Shown here: in pieces, positions 33,223-43,259 of the stretch
How the letters are laid out: the number at the start of each line of letters is the position of its first letter
How positions within the stretch are numbered: the stretch's first letter is position 1
DNA from: Oscarella lobularis
Taxonomy: Eukaryota > Porifera > Homoscleromorpha > Homosclerophorida > Oscarellidae
Reading direction: 5' to 3'
Length of the DNA: 64,000 nt
Assembly (NCBI RefSeq): GCF_947507565.1
Contig: NC_089183.1
Span: 2,604,001-2,668,000, forward strand
Made by a program: the position numbers and the translations under genes
The notes under the pieces: generated by a model
Database searches by the model: none
Told to the model about the DNA's origin: nothing
The model's input: the letters and a program-made list of their open reading frames with translations, nothing else

Positions 33223-35634
33223 ATGGACGTTCATCTCAACACGCTGTCCGATTGGGCTGTCCAAAGCCTGTGCGAAACGTTCTTCGTTCCGCGCTTGTCT
33301 TCACTGGGTGACATACCGGCTCTTCCCCTGCGTTCTGTGGCCGAGATTCTTCTCGGGGACCCCACGTGTTCAGTGTGCTTGCCTTCGAATATCGCCAACC
33401 GCATTATCGACGGACTGGCTCGACGTGGAAAGCTAACAGCAGGCGTCCTCGATATTCTACTCGATCAAAATCGCATTCGTTTGACTGCGCTGCCTCTCTA
33501 CTGCATTGATATCGACCCAAACGCATTCGTCGACAAAATAGCGGAATTGGTCAACGTGACGAGCATTGACATATCGTTCAGTTCGTGTTGGGCGGATCTG
33601 TCGACTCCGTTTTTGAAAATCGTAGAGGACAAGTGCGTGACGTCATTGACAAGCTTCTGTGCTCGTCACGTCGTCGGCGAAATTGGATTAGTCGAGCTTC
33701 CGAATTTTTCAAATCTACAGCATTTGGATATTGGATTCACGTCCGTTTCTCGTGAAGAGCTGCGTACTTTCGTTTCGAGTCTACCTCTATTGGAGCATCT
33801 ATGCATTTCTGGAATTCCTGTTAGCCTTTTGGAAGTGTTCTCCACGGCTGACTGTCTCGCATGTGTTCGTCTCAAACATCTCGGCCTCAATTCGTTAAAG
33901 TTCGTCCCTGTCACGGAATTGGAATTCACTCCGGCGCTACGTTCAAAGATTTCGGAATTTTTTACTAAGCTTGGTTATTTGAGCAGTGTCGATCTCTCGT
34001 ATGTGTCTTGGTGCGGCAACATGTATAAAGGAAGAGCAAGCGTGAAGCAAGCTCTTTACGAAATTCTAACCTGTTCTCCTTCACTTACTCACCTAGACTC
34101 TTCGGACACTCTTTCCCTTGATTGCGTATACGACGTTCTAAGAGCCACCAATCGATTCGGTCAACTCAAATTTCTTGAGAATTTTAGCAGATGTCGAGAG
34201 TGGAGAGAACCTGGTGCAGAGGACTGTCAAATCTCTACTGGGGCAAACGTTAATGATTATCGCAGTAAGCATGCCTTGAGGAATTATGCTTCTCTTTCTC
34301 ATGCTGTTATTCAATGTCACCACATGTTACCTTTCCGCCGCGACGAAGTGATTCCTGCTCCAGTTTCGTCAATGATTTACGCTGGACTTCTTCGCCTGCA
34401 GACAGAAAAGGATGTCCGGTATGGGGTGGAAGAGAACATTGCTGACTTTCTCCGCAATCTAATGAGACTGAGAAACGGGGAGCAGCTTCTCGTTTTAAGC
34501 CACTCTGCTTGTAGTCTGCTAGAATTTGCTTTTCAGCACTTTCTGAATCCAAGGATTACCCCTCTGCTTCGGGACTATTGGGACTATGGCTGGTGTGGCG
34601 CGAAAGTACAAATAGGTTTTCTTTTCGCTCTGTTGTCATTCTCGTCGCTCATTTGTCCGCATCCTCGTCTATTGCATTTGGCTATGGCAGTCTTTAGCAA
34701 TATTTCGGAGAAATCGTTTTGGAAGTATAAATATCTGTTCAAATTATTCGAGAAACTGCCGGAAATTACTCGTGAACACTTGGCTATAAATCAAAGCTAT
34801 CTTTCTAAAATGTGCGTTCGCCTAAGCGATGTCCTCTATTGCGACCTCTTTTGCGACGTTGTAAGATTGCGATATGATTCGTTTGACCTCTACCACGACT
34901 TTGTTCCCCAAGCTAATAACACTCTTCGTGCTCTCTGTTCGCTGTGCCGTGGGCTGCCGAATCTGTTTCAGTACTTCGTCGACGTTCCTGAAGCTGTTGA
35001 CAATTTGGCAGAAGTGGCTCTGAGAAGTTCATATTTTCATTTTCATCGCGACGATCACGGCGTTTGGATAGTGGATAGCGTTTACTGCAAGGCTGTTGAA
35101 TTCTTGTCGTACATCGCTGAAATTGGCGTCTTGGCTCATGTCCTGTGCTCGCGAAAGGTCATCAAGGTCTTGGTCGATGCGTCGTCTTCGTCGCCGAATG
35201 AAATAATGCGTTTCGCTTCTTCGTATTTGGCTGCACTCCTTATTGTCAACGATGAACTGGACTCAATCTGGCCTCGCGATGTCGAATCGAAAGATGCTCT
35301 GGTTGCTAAGGTGTTCGGAAACAGCGACTATGAAAAAGGCTTTTTTGAACGAACAAGTCAACCATTCTATTATTACACGACACTTGTGCCTTTAGTGAAG
35401 GTTTGCAACTGCTCTGAGTTCCCCGCTGTTTCTGCTTTTGGCTGGAAACATCTGGCATACTTTTGCAGCGACTTTGATGCTCAGGAGTATTTCGATCAAA
35501 CTGGTTTGTGTCCTTTGTGCCTTCTGAGAAAAGAAGTCGGTGCCGATGTCCTTTCTAGGCTCTCAATTCCAGCGGAGTTGAAAGACCTATTCGACGCAGT
35601 AATGAAGGCTTGTCCGGTACACAAAGAAGATTGA
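33223..35634 (+). CDS. ZYG11/ZER1-like protein, copy 1
   Basis: 803 residues, intronless. N-terminal region MDVHLNTLSDWAVQSLCETF leads into an LRR-like array (about 90-300: VTSIDISFSSCWADL, NLQHLDIGFTSVS, LEHLCISGIPVSLLEVF). Helical ARM-like repeats follow; the C-terminal part (ASSYLAALLIVND, YYYTTLVPLVKV, FPAVSAFGWKHLAYFC) resembles the ARM end of ZYG11/ZER1. It ends GLCPLCLLRKEVG and CPVHKED. ZYG11-family proteins are CUL2 substrate receptors, some reading N-terminal glycine degrons; the placement here rests on layout and scattered residues. Four related genes are present in the window. Copies 1 and 2 lie in a tandem duplication and are very similar up to the 3' flank. Confidence 0.65.
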   Translation: MDVHLNTLSDWAVQSLCETFFVPRLSSLGDIPALPLRSVAEILLGDPTCSVCLPSNIANRIIDGLARRGKLTAGVLDILLDQNRIRLTALPLYCIDIDPNAFVDKIAELVNVTSIDISFSSCWADLSTPFLKIVEDKCVTSLTSFCARHVVGEIGLVELPNFSNLQHLDIGFTSVSREELRTFVSSLPLLEHLCISGIPVSLLEVFSTADCLACVRLKHLGLNSLKFVPVTELEFTPALRSKISEFFTKLGYLSSVDLSYVSWCGNMYKGRASVKQALYEILTCSPSLTHLDSSDTLSLDCVYDVLRATNRFGQLKFLENFSRCREWREPGAEDCQISTGANVNDYRSKHALRNYASLSHAVIQCHHMLPFRRDEVIPAPVSSMIYAGLLRLQTEKDVRYGVEENIADFLRNLMRLRNGEQLLVLSHSACSLLEFAFQHFLNPRITPLLRDYWDYGWCGAKVQIGFLFALLSFSSLICPHPRLLHLAMAVFSNISEKSFWKYKYLFKLFEKLPEITREHLAINQSYLSKMCVRLSDVLYCDLFCDVVRLRYDSFDLYHDFVPQANNTLRALCSLCRGLPNLFQYFVDVPEAVDNLAEVALRSSYFHFHRDDHGVWIVDSVYCKAVEFLSYIAEIGVLAHVLCSRKVIKVLVDASSSSPNEIMRFASSYLAALLIVNDELDSIWPRDVESKDALVAKVFGNSDYEKGFFERTSQPFYYYTTLVPLVKVCNCSEFPAVSAFGWKHLAYFCSDFDAQEYFDQTGLCPLCLLRKEVGADVLSRLSIPAELKDLFDAVMKACPVHKED

Positions 35635-36118
35635 GCAGGACGAGAGTGCATGATCAATTAAGAACCGCTTTAAAAATTTATTGCTTTATTTGTGGTAATT
35701 GGTTTCGATGTCTTGTGAGAACGATTAATTGATTATTTAAATTGGCAAAAATCGACTCGTTCTCTGCATGGTGAGAGAAATCGGTTGAGATATAAGAGGA
35801 ATGGTGGCCCAGGGCTAGCCTACGTACAGCAGACAAGTGTACTCCCATAGAAGAAAGCAGTAGACTGTCCCAATTCCGTCACCACTTTCTAAAAGCGATT
35901 TTCTCAATTTTTTGATATCTGCGCTCTTGACAAAACTATAAGAGGCGTTATAGCTGTACATGAATCGTGGTCAGAATCGGGAACGAATCGCTAACTCGAG
36001 AGCAGTCGTGATCTGCGACGACGTCATGCATGCAATAAACAGCGCAACCCCCGGTCGACACCGGACACCCGTACAACCAGTCATCTAGCTGTCGCCCAAG
36101 CTGACCCTTACAATCGTC
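35635..36118. other. ZYG11-cupin intergenic spacer
   Basis: 484 bp, nearly identical to 41757-42240 in the second duplicate, with small indels. It carries no gene. Confidence 0.6.
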
Positions 36119-36602
36119 ATGTTCGAGCAGATCGTCACTGAATTGGCCTTAGAGCCTTACCCTCGCAATTGCTACGGCCACTATAGAGAAGTTCATCGCG
36201 CCCAATCCTCAAACGAATCAGCGAAAGACGCTCGCGGAGCCAGCACGCACATCTACTACGCTCTGCGCAACGCAGATCGATCGTTCATGCACAAAGTTGA
36301 CGCAGATGAAATGTATCATTTCTACCTCGGCTCGCCTATCGTCGTCGTTGAATTGGACGCAAACGAGAGCGGTCACGCGAGAAGCACGTCGTGGGCTCTG
36401 ACGTCACTTCCGGTCAGCGACCTTTTCACGCGGTGAAGAAGGGAACGTGGTTCGGCGCGTATCTGCTCAGGGATGACACGTGGGCATTGTGTGCGGTTTG
36501 ACAGTTTCGCCGGCTTTTGTCCCGGAAGGATTTGTGGCGGGAAAGATAAAGGAGCTGCCTCAAGCAAAAGAAGTCATACTCAAACTAACTGAGGGCGAGT
36601 GA
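36119..36602 (+). pseudogene. cupin_5 (DUF985) gene copy 1, frameshifted
   Basis: Starts as copy 2 (MFEQIVTELALEPYPRNCYG) and keeps the cupin core DADEMYHFYLGSPIVVVEL. A 1 bp loss at about 36386-36390 shifts the frame into a short tail. Further lesions against copy 2 are a 2 bp gain at about 36489 and a 12 bp loss at about 36558; the net frame is not restored. The intact relative is at 42241. Confidence 0.85.
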
Positions 36603-37008
36603 CTTGGGTAGAGACGAAACGGGACACGCATGCTCTCGCGCGTATGAATGCTTGCTTATACAGTTAGATAGTGCGTGCACGGTGTATCAACTTGAAGTGA
36701 GTGACTATTGTCTGCATTGTTTCTATTGTGGAGCATTGTCTTGTGGCTATTTGCAACTATCGCGCGTTAGGCTTTTTTCCCCTGGTCTTTAAATCCTAAG
36801 TGGTGGAGGCGACTTTAGGGTCAGTTATAGACGTACCTGCCTGACTGCATGAGGAGAAAGAAGAAAAACAGAAAAAAAAAGAAGAAATAAGGCAAGTAAG
36901 GAAAATTCCTGTTTTCATTCCGCCAACTGCGCGCATGCTCGTCTCGAGTTACAAGAGGCATTCACAGGCTGTGCGCGGGCAGCTACGTACAACAAAGGAA
37001 CATTTACA
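36603..37008. other. intergenic stretch, no gene seen
   Basis: Upstream region of the amine oxidase. It corresponds to the longer 42736-43259 of the second duplicate but with several large indels. Confidence 0.4.
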
Positions 37009-38720
37009 ATGCCATTCCGCTTTGCGCTCCTTCTCTGCGCTCTTCTTATCACGGCACGTTTAGCCGAAGGAAAGGTCTTGATTCTCGGAGGCGGTCTCGC
37101 CGGATTGCAAGCGGCCCAAACGCTCAAAGACAACGGCGTCGATTTTCTCCTCCTGGAGGGAAGCGATCACGTAGGAGGAAGACTCGCCGCCGCAGCAATC
37201 GACGAAGTTGCCGCCGACTCGTTCTCTTGGACGCGCGACACAACGCCCGGTGGCGATCCCTTTGGCCCGTGGTTCCAAAAGTGCAATCTCGATTGGTCGG
37301 AGCCGGGGACGATTGCACTGACTATGATAAACGACACCGGCGCCGACATCACGTCAGTGACGAATGGACGTCTAGGCGAGTTGTATTCGATTTTGACAGA
37401 GGCGGCCAGGGCGTACGACAACGGGGACATACCAGGTAAGCTTCTCTGGTGGTCGCGTTTGTTTTTTTTTTAGGTCTAGAACGCCTACTTATGATGCATA
37501 TGATTACTAACGATCCCTAAATAAAGAGATGGCTGCATGATGCAAACAGGGACCTCATCTCATATTACTCTAGATTCGCGATCACCAAGTCTTGGAGCTC
37601 TACTAACTTTGTACGGATGGCATCCGACGACGCCAATCGACTGGATACTCGAGTGGTATTTCTTCGAACTCGATCACGGACTGGCGTTGCACGCTCAATC
37701 GGCCACGAATTATCTATTCCTCTTGTCTCCTACAAACGGAATTGCCAAAACCCTGCAATTCTACTACAGCAGCAACGAGCTCAAGCCGGCGCGAGTGTTG
37801 CCCAAGTGCATGAGCGATACGATATTCGCCGGCGATATGCAGAATAAACTCGTGCTCAACGCCAAAGTGACGTCGATCTCTTACACGTCGTCAGGCGTGA
37901 CGGTGACAACGGAATCCGGCACGACGTACGAAGGCGACTACGCTATCGTGACGTTCAGTCTCGGCGTGCTCCAGCGTGGCTTGGTCACCTTCACACCCGA
38001 AATACCCTTTTGGAAACGTCTCGCGTGGAGCGAGTTCGACATGTTGACGACGACCGTCCTGTACGCCGTTTTCGACACGAAACTGTCGCTCGCAAACGAG
38101 TTCTACACGTACGTGACGCACGATCTCAATAACAACTGGATACGAGACATGACGTCGACACTGAGTCACTTGCCCGAATACGCCAACAAGACGGTCCTTC
38201 ACATTTACGTCACGGGACGATACGCCGAACGACTGATAGACCAGGCTTGGAGTAAAACTATAAATGACATCGCGATCATGTTTCGCAACATGTTCGGCAA
38301 GGAGCCGTCGAACGTCTACATGGCGGCACCGGGAAAGGATCCGCTTCTACTCGGCGGATTTCCATCTTGGCCTGTCGGCGCTTCGTGGGAGGATTTCGAC
38401 GACGTGCGTCGACCGGTCGGCGGCCGACTCTTCTTCGCCGGCGATTTGTGCTGGTACTTTCGCGTGGCGCGTGCGTCTATGATTAGCGGCGAGGAGACGG
38501 CGAACGTTGTGACGTCGTGCATGAACGGGGGATCGTGCGCCTATAGGAAGTTCGCTCAAACTGCTACGCCCAACGAGTGCCCGACAACATGTAATTGAGA
38601 ATAGATGTAGATTGATAGTTACCACCTTCTGATTTCTTAGCCGAAGAGTCAAGAGTTGGTGCCGGAATGATGATAGCTGTTGTCCTTTGTCTCATTGTTA
38701 TGTGGCGTGGAATGAACTAA
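37009..38720 (+). CDS. flavin amine/polyamine oxidase with signal peptide and C-terminal membrane anchor
   Basis: Exons 37009-37435, 37574-38590 and 38641-38720; GT-AG, both introns phase 1; 507 residues. Signal peptide MPFRFALLLCALLITARLAEG, then the FAD-binding GGGLAGLQAAQTLKDNG with the Glu motif LLLEGSDHVGGRL. The second exon carries the substrate-domain and the C-terminal FAD motif RLFFAGDLCWYF. The short last exon encodes ESRVGAGMMIAVVLCLIVMW, a probable membrane anchor, then RGMN; without it the frame would stop at TTCN. Flavin amine oxidases oxidise amines or polyamines releasing hydrogen peroxide; the leader and anchor point to the cell surface or secretory lumen. This is the one complete copy of three in the window. 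Confidence 0.85.
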
Positions 38721-38754
38721 ACTTTTAGGACAATGGCCCTAAGTTAGAAAGGGC

Positions 38755-39232
38755 TTTAGGACAATGCTTCTTCTTTTTTGTTGTTTTCCTGTTAATTGTC
38801 TCCTTGCCTGCACGGTTTTGTTCGTTGATTTAGCTTGTACCCGGTGCAAACCATCGACTGACTGACCTAGCTTGCGAGAAAACGCATGGGTACGTGACAC
38901 GTACTGAATTACTAGCTAATGCGAATTTCTGAACAAACTCGCCTCGCCATTAGCCCCTCTTTCCCAGCGAACTCCTTCGAATGGGCCTCTCTGTTCGATC
39001 CATCGAGCTTTGTGTTCGCTTTGTGGCGACGCGCCTTTTCGAGCGATGGCTTCGATACGGCACGTATTCGAAATAGATACGAGAGTTAGTATCGCCGGTC
39101 GGACTGAAGCGGCGTCCAGTCGGCGCGAGCGCGACGACGCTGGGACGCGACGGGCAGGGAAGACGGAAGACAAGGTGGAACGCCGAATACGGGACTTCTT
39201 CATCGTGCCTTCGTACATCCAGAAGGCATAGA
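38755..39232 (+). repeat. interspersed repeat, copy 3 (oxidase 3' flank)
   Basis: Homologous to 45000-45483 and, more distantly, 10254-10665. Recognised by 'cctgcacggtttt', 'actcgcctcgccattagccc', 'ccttcgaatgggcctctctg' and the terminal 'aatacgggacttcttcat'. The copy 3/copy 4 pair was duplicated along with the oxidase. Confidence 0.6.
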
Positions 39233-39338
39233 TCAGGAATATTGCGTCTCTTCTTCGACTTTGACTCTATCTCTGGAGACGGCTAATTGGGCTCTCACAA
39301 ACCCGGATTGAACCAGTATCCCTGATTGAACTCGGCAT

Positions 39339-41756
39339 ATGGACGTTCATCTCAACACGCTGTCCGATTGGGCCGTCCAAAGCCTGTGCGAAACGTTCTT
39401 CGTTCCGCGCTTGTCTTCACTGGGTGACATACCGGCTCTTCCCTTGCGTTCTGTGGCCGAGATTCTTCTCGGGGACCCCACGTGTTCAGTGTGCTTGCCT
39501 TCGCCTATCGCCAACCGCATTATCGACGGACTAGCTCGACGTGGAAAGCTCACAGAAGGAGTCCTCAATATTCTACTCGATCGCAATCGCATTCGTTTGA
39601 CCGCGTTGCCTCTCTACTGTATTGATGTCGATCCAAACGCATTCGTCGACAAAATAGCAGAATTGGTCAACGTGACGAGCATTGACATATCGTTCAGTTC
39701 GTGTTGGGCGGATCTGTCGACTCCGTTTTTGAAAATCGTCGAGGACAAGTGCATGACGTCATTGACGAGCTTCTGTGCTCGTCACGTCGTCGGCGAAATT
39801 GGATTAGTCGAACTTCCGAATTTTTCAAATCTACAGCATTTGGATATTGGATTCACGTCCGTTTCTTGTGAAGAGCTGCGTACTTTCGTTTCGAGTCTAC
39901 CTCTATTGGAGCATCTATGCATTTCTGGAATTCCTGTTAGCCTTTTGGAAGTGTTCTCCACGGCTGACTGTCTCGCATGTGTTGGTCTCCGACATCTCGG
40001 TCTCAATTCGTTAAAGTTCGTTTCTGACAAGGAATCGGAATTCACTCCGGCGCTACGTTCAAAGATTTCGGAATTTTTTACTAAGCTTGGTTATTTGAGC
40101 AGTGTCGATCTCTCGTATGTGTCTTGGTGCGGTGACAGGCATAATAAAGGAGAAGCAAGCGTGAAGCAAGCTCTTTACGAAATTCTAATGTGTTCTTCTT
40201 CACTTACTCACCTAGACTCTACGGACACTCTTTCCCTTGATTGCGTATGCGACGTTCTAAGAGTCACCAATCGATTTGGTCAACTCAAATTTCTTGAGAA
40301 TTTTAACGGGCTTCGAGATTTGACAAAATATGGCGCTGAAAACTGTCAAATCTCTACTGGGGCAAACGTTGATGATTATCGCAGTAAGCATGCCTTGAGA
40401 AATTACGCTTCTCTTTATAATGCTGTTAATCCATGTTACCACATGTTATTTTTCCGCCGCGACGAAGTGATTCCTGCTCCAGTTTTGTCTATGATTTACG
40501 CTGGACTTCTTCGCCTGCAGACAGAAAAGGATGACTGGCATAAGGTGGCAAACGCTACCGGTGCATTTCTCAGCGACCTAATGGACACTCATCCTAGACT
40601 GAGAAAAGGGAAGCAACTTTTCGTATTAAGCCACTCTGCTTGTAGTCTACTAGAATTTGCTTTTCAGCACTTTCTGAATCCAAGGATTTGCCCTCTGCTT
40701 CGGGACTATTGTAACTATGGTGGGCGCTGGGGCCGGTTAGAAGAATCTTTTCTTTTCGCTCTGTTGTCATTCTCGTCGCTCGTTTGTTCGCATCCTCGTC
40801 TATTGCATTTGGCTATGGCAATTCTTAGCAATCTTCCAGAGAAATTGTGTATGAAGTATAAGTTTCTGGGGAAAGTATTCGAGAAACTGCCAGCAATCAC
40901 TCGTGAACACTTGGCTATAAATCAAAGCTATCTTTCTAAATTGTGCGTTCGCCTAAGCAAGGCCCTCTATTGCGACGTTGAAAGATTGCGATATGATTCG
41001 TTTGACAAATCTCACTTCAAGTTTGCTCTCCAAGCTTACACAACTATTCGTGCTCTCTGTTCGCTGTGCCATGGGCTGCCGAATCTGTTTCATTATTTCG
41101 TCGACGTCCCTGAAGCTGTTGACAATTTGGCAGAAGTGGCTCTGAGAATCTCATATTTTTATTTTCATTGCAACGATCTGAACAAAATTCGGGTGGAAGA
41201 CGTTTACTGCGCGGCTGTTGAATGCTTGTCTTACATCGCTGAAATTGGCGTCTTGGCTCATGTTGTGTGCTCGCGAAAGGTCATCAAGGTCATGGTCAAT
41301 GCGTCGTCTTCGTCGCCAACTGAAAGAATGCGTTTCGCTTCTTCGTATTTGGCCGGACTCCTTGTTGTCAACGATGAACTGGACTCAATCTGGCCTCGCG
41401 ATGTCGAAGCGAAAGATGCTCTGGTTGCTAAGGTGTTCGGAAGCAGCGACTATGAAAAAGGCTTTTTTGAACGCACAAATCGACACTGCTATTATTACAC
41501 GACACTTGTGCCTTTAGTGAAGGTTTGCAACTGCTCTGAGTTCCCCGCTGTTTCTGCTTTTGGCTGGAAACATCTGGCATACTTTTGCAACCGCTTTAAT
41601 GCTCGGGAGTATTTCGATCAAACTGGTTTGTGTCCTTTGTGCCTTCTGAGAAAAGAAGTCGGTGCCGATGTCCTTTCTAGGCTCTCAATTCCAGCGGAGT
41701 TGAAAGACCTATTCGACGCAGTAATGAAGGCTTGTCCGGTACACAAAGAAGATTGA
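39339..41756 (+). CDS. ZYG11/ZER1-like protein, copy 2
   Basis: 805 residues, intronless, the same domain plan as copy 1 (MDVHLNTLSDWAVQSLCETF start, LRR-like middle, ARM-like C-terminus ending CPVHKED). The first ~270 residues and the last ~160 are nearly identical to copy 1; the middle (about 280-620) has more substitutions and short indels, so divergence is concentrated in the likely ligand-binding middle. Lies about 6.1 kb downstream of copy 1 in the tandem duplication. Confidence 0.65.
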   Translation: MDVHLNTLSDWAVQSLCETFFVPRLSSLGDIPALPLRSVAEILLGDPTCSVCLPSPIANRIIDGLARRGKLTEGVLNILLDRNRIRLTALPLYCIDVDPNAFVDKIAELVNVTSIDISFSSCWADLSTPFLKIVEDKCMTSLTSFCARHVVGEIGLVELPNFSNLQHLDIGFTSVSCEELRTFVSSLPLLEHLCISGIPVSLLEVFSTADCLACVGLRHLGLNSLKFVSDKESEFTPALRSKISEFFTKLGYLSSVDLSYVSWCGDRHNKGEASVKQALYEILMCSSSLTHLDSTDTLSLDCVCDVLRVTNRFGQLKFLENFNGLRDLTKYGAENCQISTGANVDDYRSKHALRNYASLYNAVNPCYHMLFFRRDEVIPAPVLSMIYAGLLRLQTEKDDWHKVANATGAFLSDLMDTHPRLRKGKQLFVLSHSACSLLEFAFQHFLNPRICPLLRDYCNYGGRWGRLEESFLFALLSFSSLVCSHPRLLHLAMAILSNLPEKLCMKYKFLGKVFEKLPAITREHLAINQSYLSKLCVRLSKALYCDVERLRYDSFDKSHFKFALQAYTTIRALCSLCHGLPNLFHYFVDVPEAVDNLAEVALRISYFYFHCNDLNKIRVEDVYCAAVECLSYIAEIGVLAHVVCSRKVIKVMVNASSSSPTERMRFASSYLAGLLVVNDELDSIWPRDVEAKDALVAKVFGSSDYEKGFFERTNRHCYYYTTLVPLVKVCNCSEFPAVSAFGWKHLAYFCNRFNAREYFDQTGLCPLCLLRKEVGADVLSRLSIPAELKDLFDAVMKACPVHKED

Positions 41757-42240
41757 GCAGGACGAGAGTGCATGATCAATTAAGAACCGCTTTAAAAATT
41801 TATTGCTTTATTTGTGGTAATTGGTTTCGATGTCTTGTGAGAATGATTAATTGATTATTTAAATTGGCAAAAATCGACTCGTTCTCTGCATGGTGAGAGA
41901 AATCGGTTGAGATATAAGAGGAATGGTGGCCCAGGGCTAGCCTACGTACAGCAGACAAGTGTTCTCCCATAGAAGAAAGCAGTAGACTGTCCCAATTCCG
42001 TCAACACTTTCTAAAAGCGATTTTCTCAATTTTTTGATATCTGCGCTCTTGACAAACTATAAGAGGCGTTAGCTGTACATGAAACGTGGTCAGACTCGGG
42101 AACGAATCGCTAACTCGAGAGCAGTCGTGATCTGCGTCGACGTCACGCATGCAACAGCGCAACCCCCGGTCGACACCGGATGTTAGAAAAGACACCCGTA
42201 CAACCAGTCATCTGTCGCCCAGCTGACCCTTACAGTCGTC
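41757..42240. other. ZYG11-cupin intergenic spacer, second duplicate
   Basis: Counterpart of 35635-36118, including 'gaatggtggcccagggctag'. No gene. Confidence 0.6.
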
Positions 42241-42735
42241 ATGTTCGAGCAGATCGTCACCGAATTGGCCTTAGAGCCTTACCCTCGCAATTGCTACGGC
42301 CACTATAGAGAAGTTCATCGCGCCCAATCCTCAAACGAGTCAGCGAAAGAAGCTCGCGGAGCCAGCACGCACATCTACTACGCTCTGCGCAACGCCGATC
42401 GATCGTTCATGCACAAAGTTGACGCAGATGAAATGTATCACTTCTACCTCGGCTCGCCTATCGTCGTCGTTGAATTGGACGCAAACGAGAGCGGTCACGC
42501 GAGGAGCACCGTTGTGGGCTCCGACGTCACTTCCGGTCAGCGACCTTTTCACGCGGTGAAGAAGGGAACGTGGTTCGGCGCGTATCTGCTCAGGGATGAC
42601 ACGTGGGCATTGTGCGGTTTGACGGTTTCGCCGGCTTTTGTCCCGGAAGGATTTGTGGCGGGAAAGAGAAAGGAGCTGTTGGAAGAATATCCCAAAGCAA
42701 AAGAAGTCATACTCAAACTAACTGAGAGTGAGTGA
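42241..42735 (+). CDS. cupin_5 (DUF985) family protein
   Basis: 164 residues, intronless, complete. Typical cupin_5 layout: LALEPYPRNCYGHYREVHRA near the N-terminus, STHIYYALRNADRSFMHKVD then ADEMYHFYLGSPIVVVELD (the cupin motif with His/Asp/Glu), GSDVTSGQRPFHAVKKGTWF, and VSPAFVPEGFVAGKRKELLE at the end. Length matches bacterial and yeast DUF985 proteins (YML079W-like). These are small beta-barrel proteins; the bound ligand is generally unknown. Copy 1 at 36119 is broken, so this is the only functional candidate. Confidence 0.9.
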   Translation: MFEQIVTELALEPYPRNCYGHYREVHRAQSSNESAKEARGASTHIYYALRNADRSFMHKVDADEMYHFYLGSPIVVVELDANESGHARSTVVGSDVTSGQRPFHAVKKGTWFGAYLLRDDTWALCGLTVSPAFVPEGFVAGKRKELLEEYPKAKEVILKLTESE

Positions 42736-43259
42736 ATTTGGGGCAGAGACGAAACGAAACCGAAACAAGCATTTTTGCACGTTTTTTGCGAGCTAAAAAC
42801 GCACTGATGATGCAAAACTACTGATGTCAGTGTACTTACTACTAGTAGAGCGAGTAACCAACCCGGAGAGCACCAAGTCATACACTGGTACTAGGAGGGT
42901 CTCGTTATTAAACGCTTTGAGGCCCGGAAGAGATAATGTCACTCGGCGTTTGAGCAGATCTCTCTTATAGCAGTATGGACAACTCGATCAAAATACGCAC
43001 ATAGTAGGACGCCTGGCTTTACCGTTACAATATGAATGCTTGCATGGCTGTACGCGCATCAACTTGAAATAGTATGCATTGTTGCTATTGTGAGGATTGT
43101 GCCTATTGAGGCTATTGAGGCTATTGTTACATTTCGTGATTAGCCTCGCGTGACGGGCCACGCCCTACCTGACAGTCGTGAACTGTTCCGGTCCATTCCG
43201 CTGCTGCGCGCATGCTCGTCTTGCTCTAGACCGGCGGCATTTGCTACAACAAAGCAACA
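42736..43259. other. intergenic stretch, no gene seen
   Basis: Upstream of the second tandem amine oxidase. No gene; only partly alignable with 36603-37008. Confidence 0.4.
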
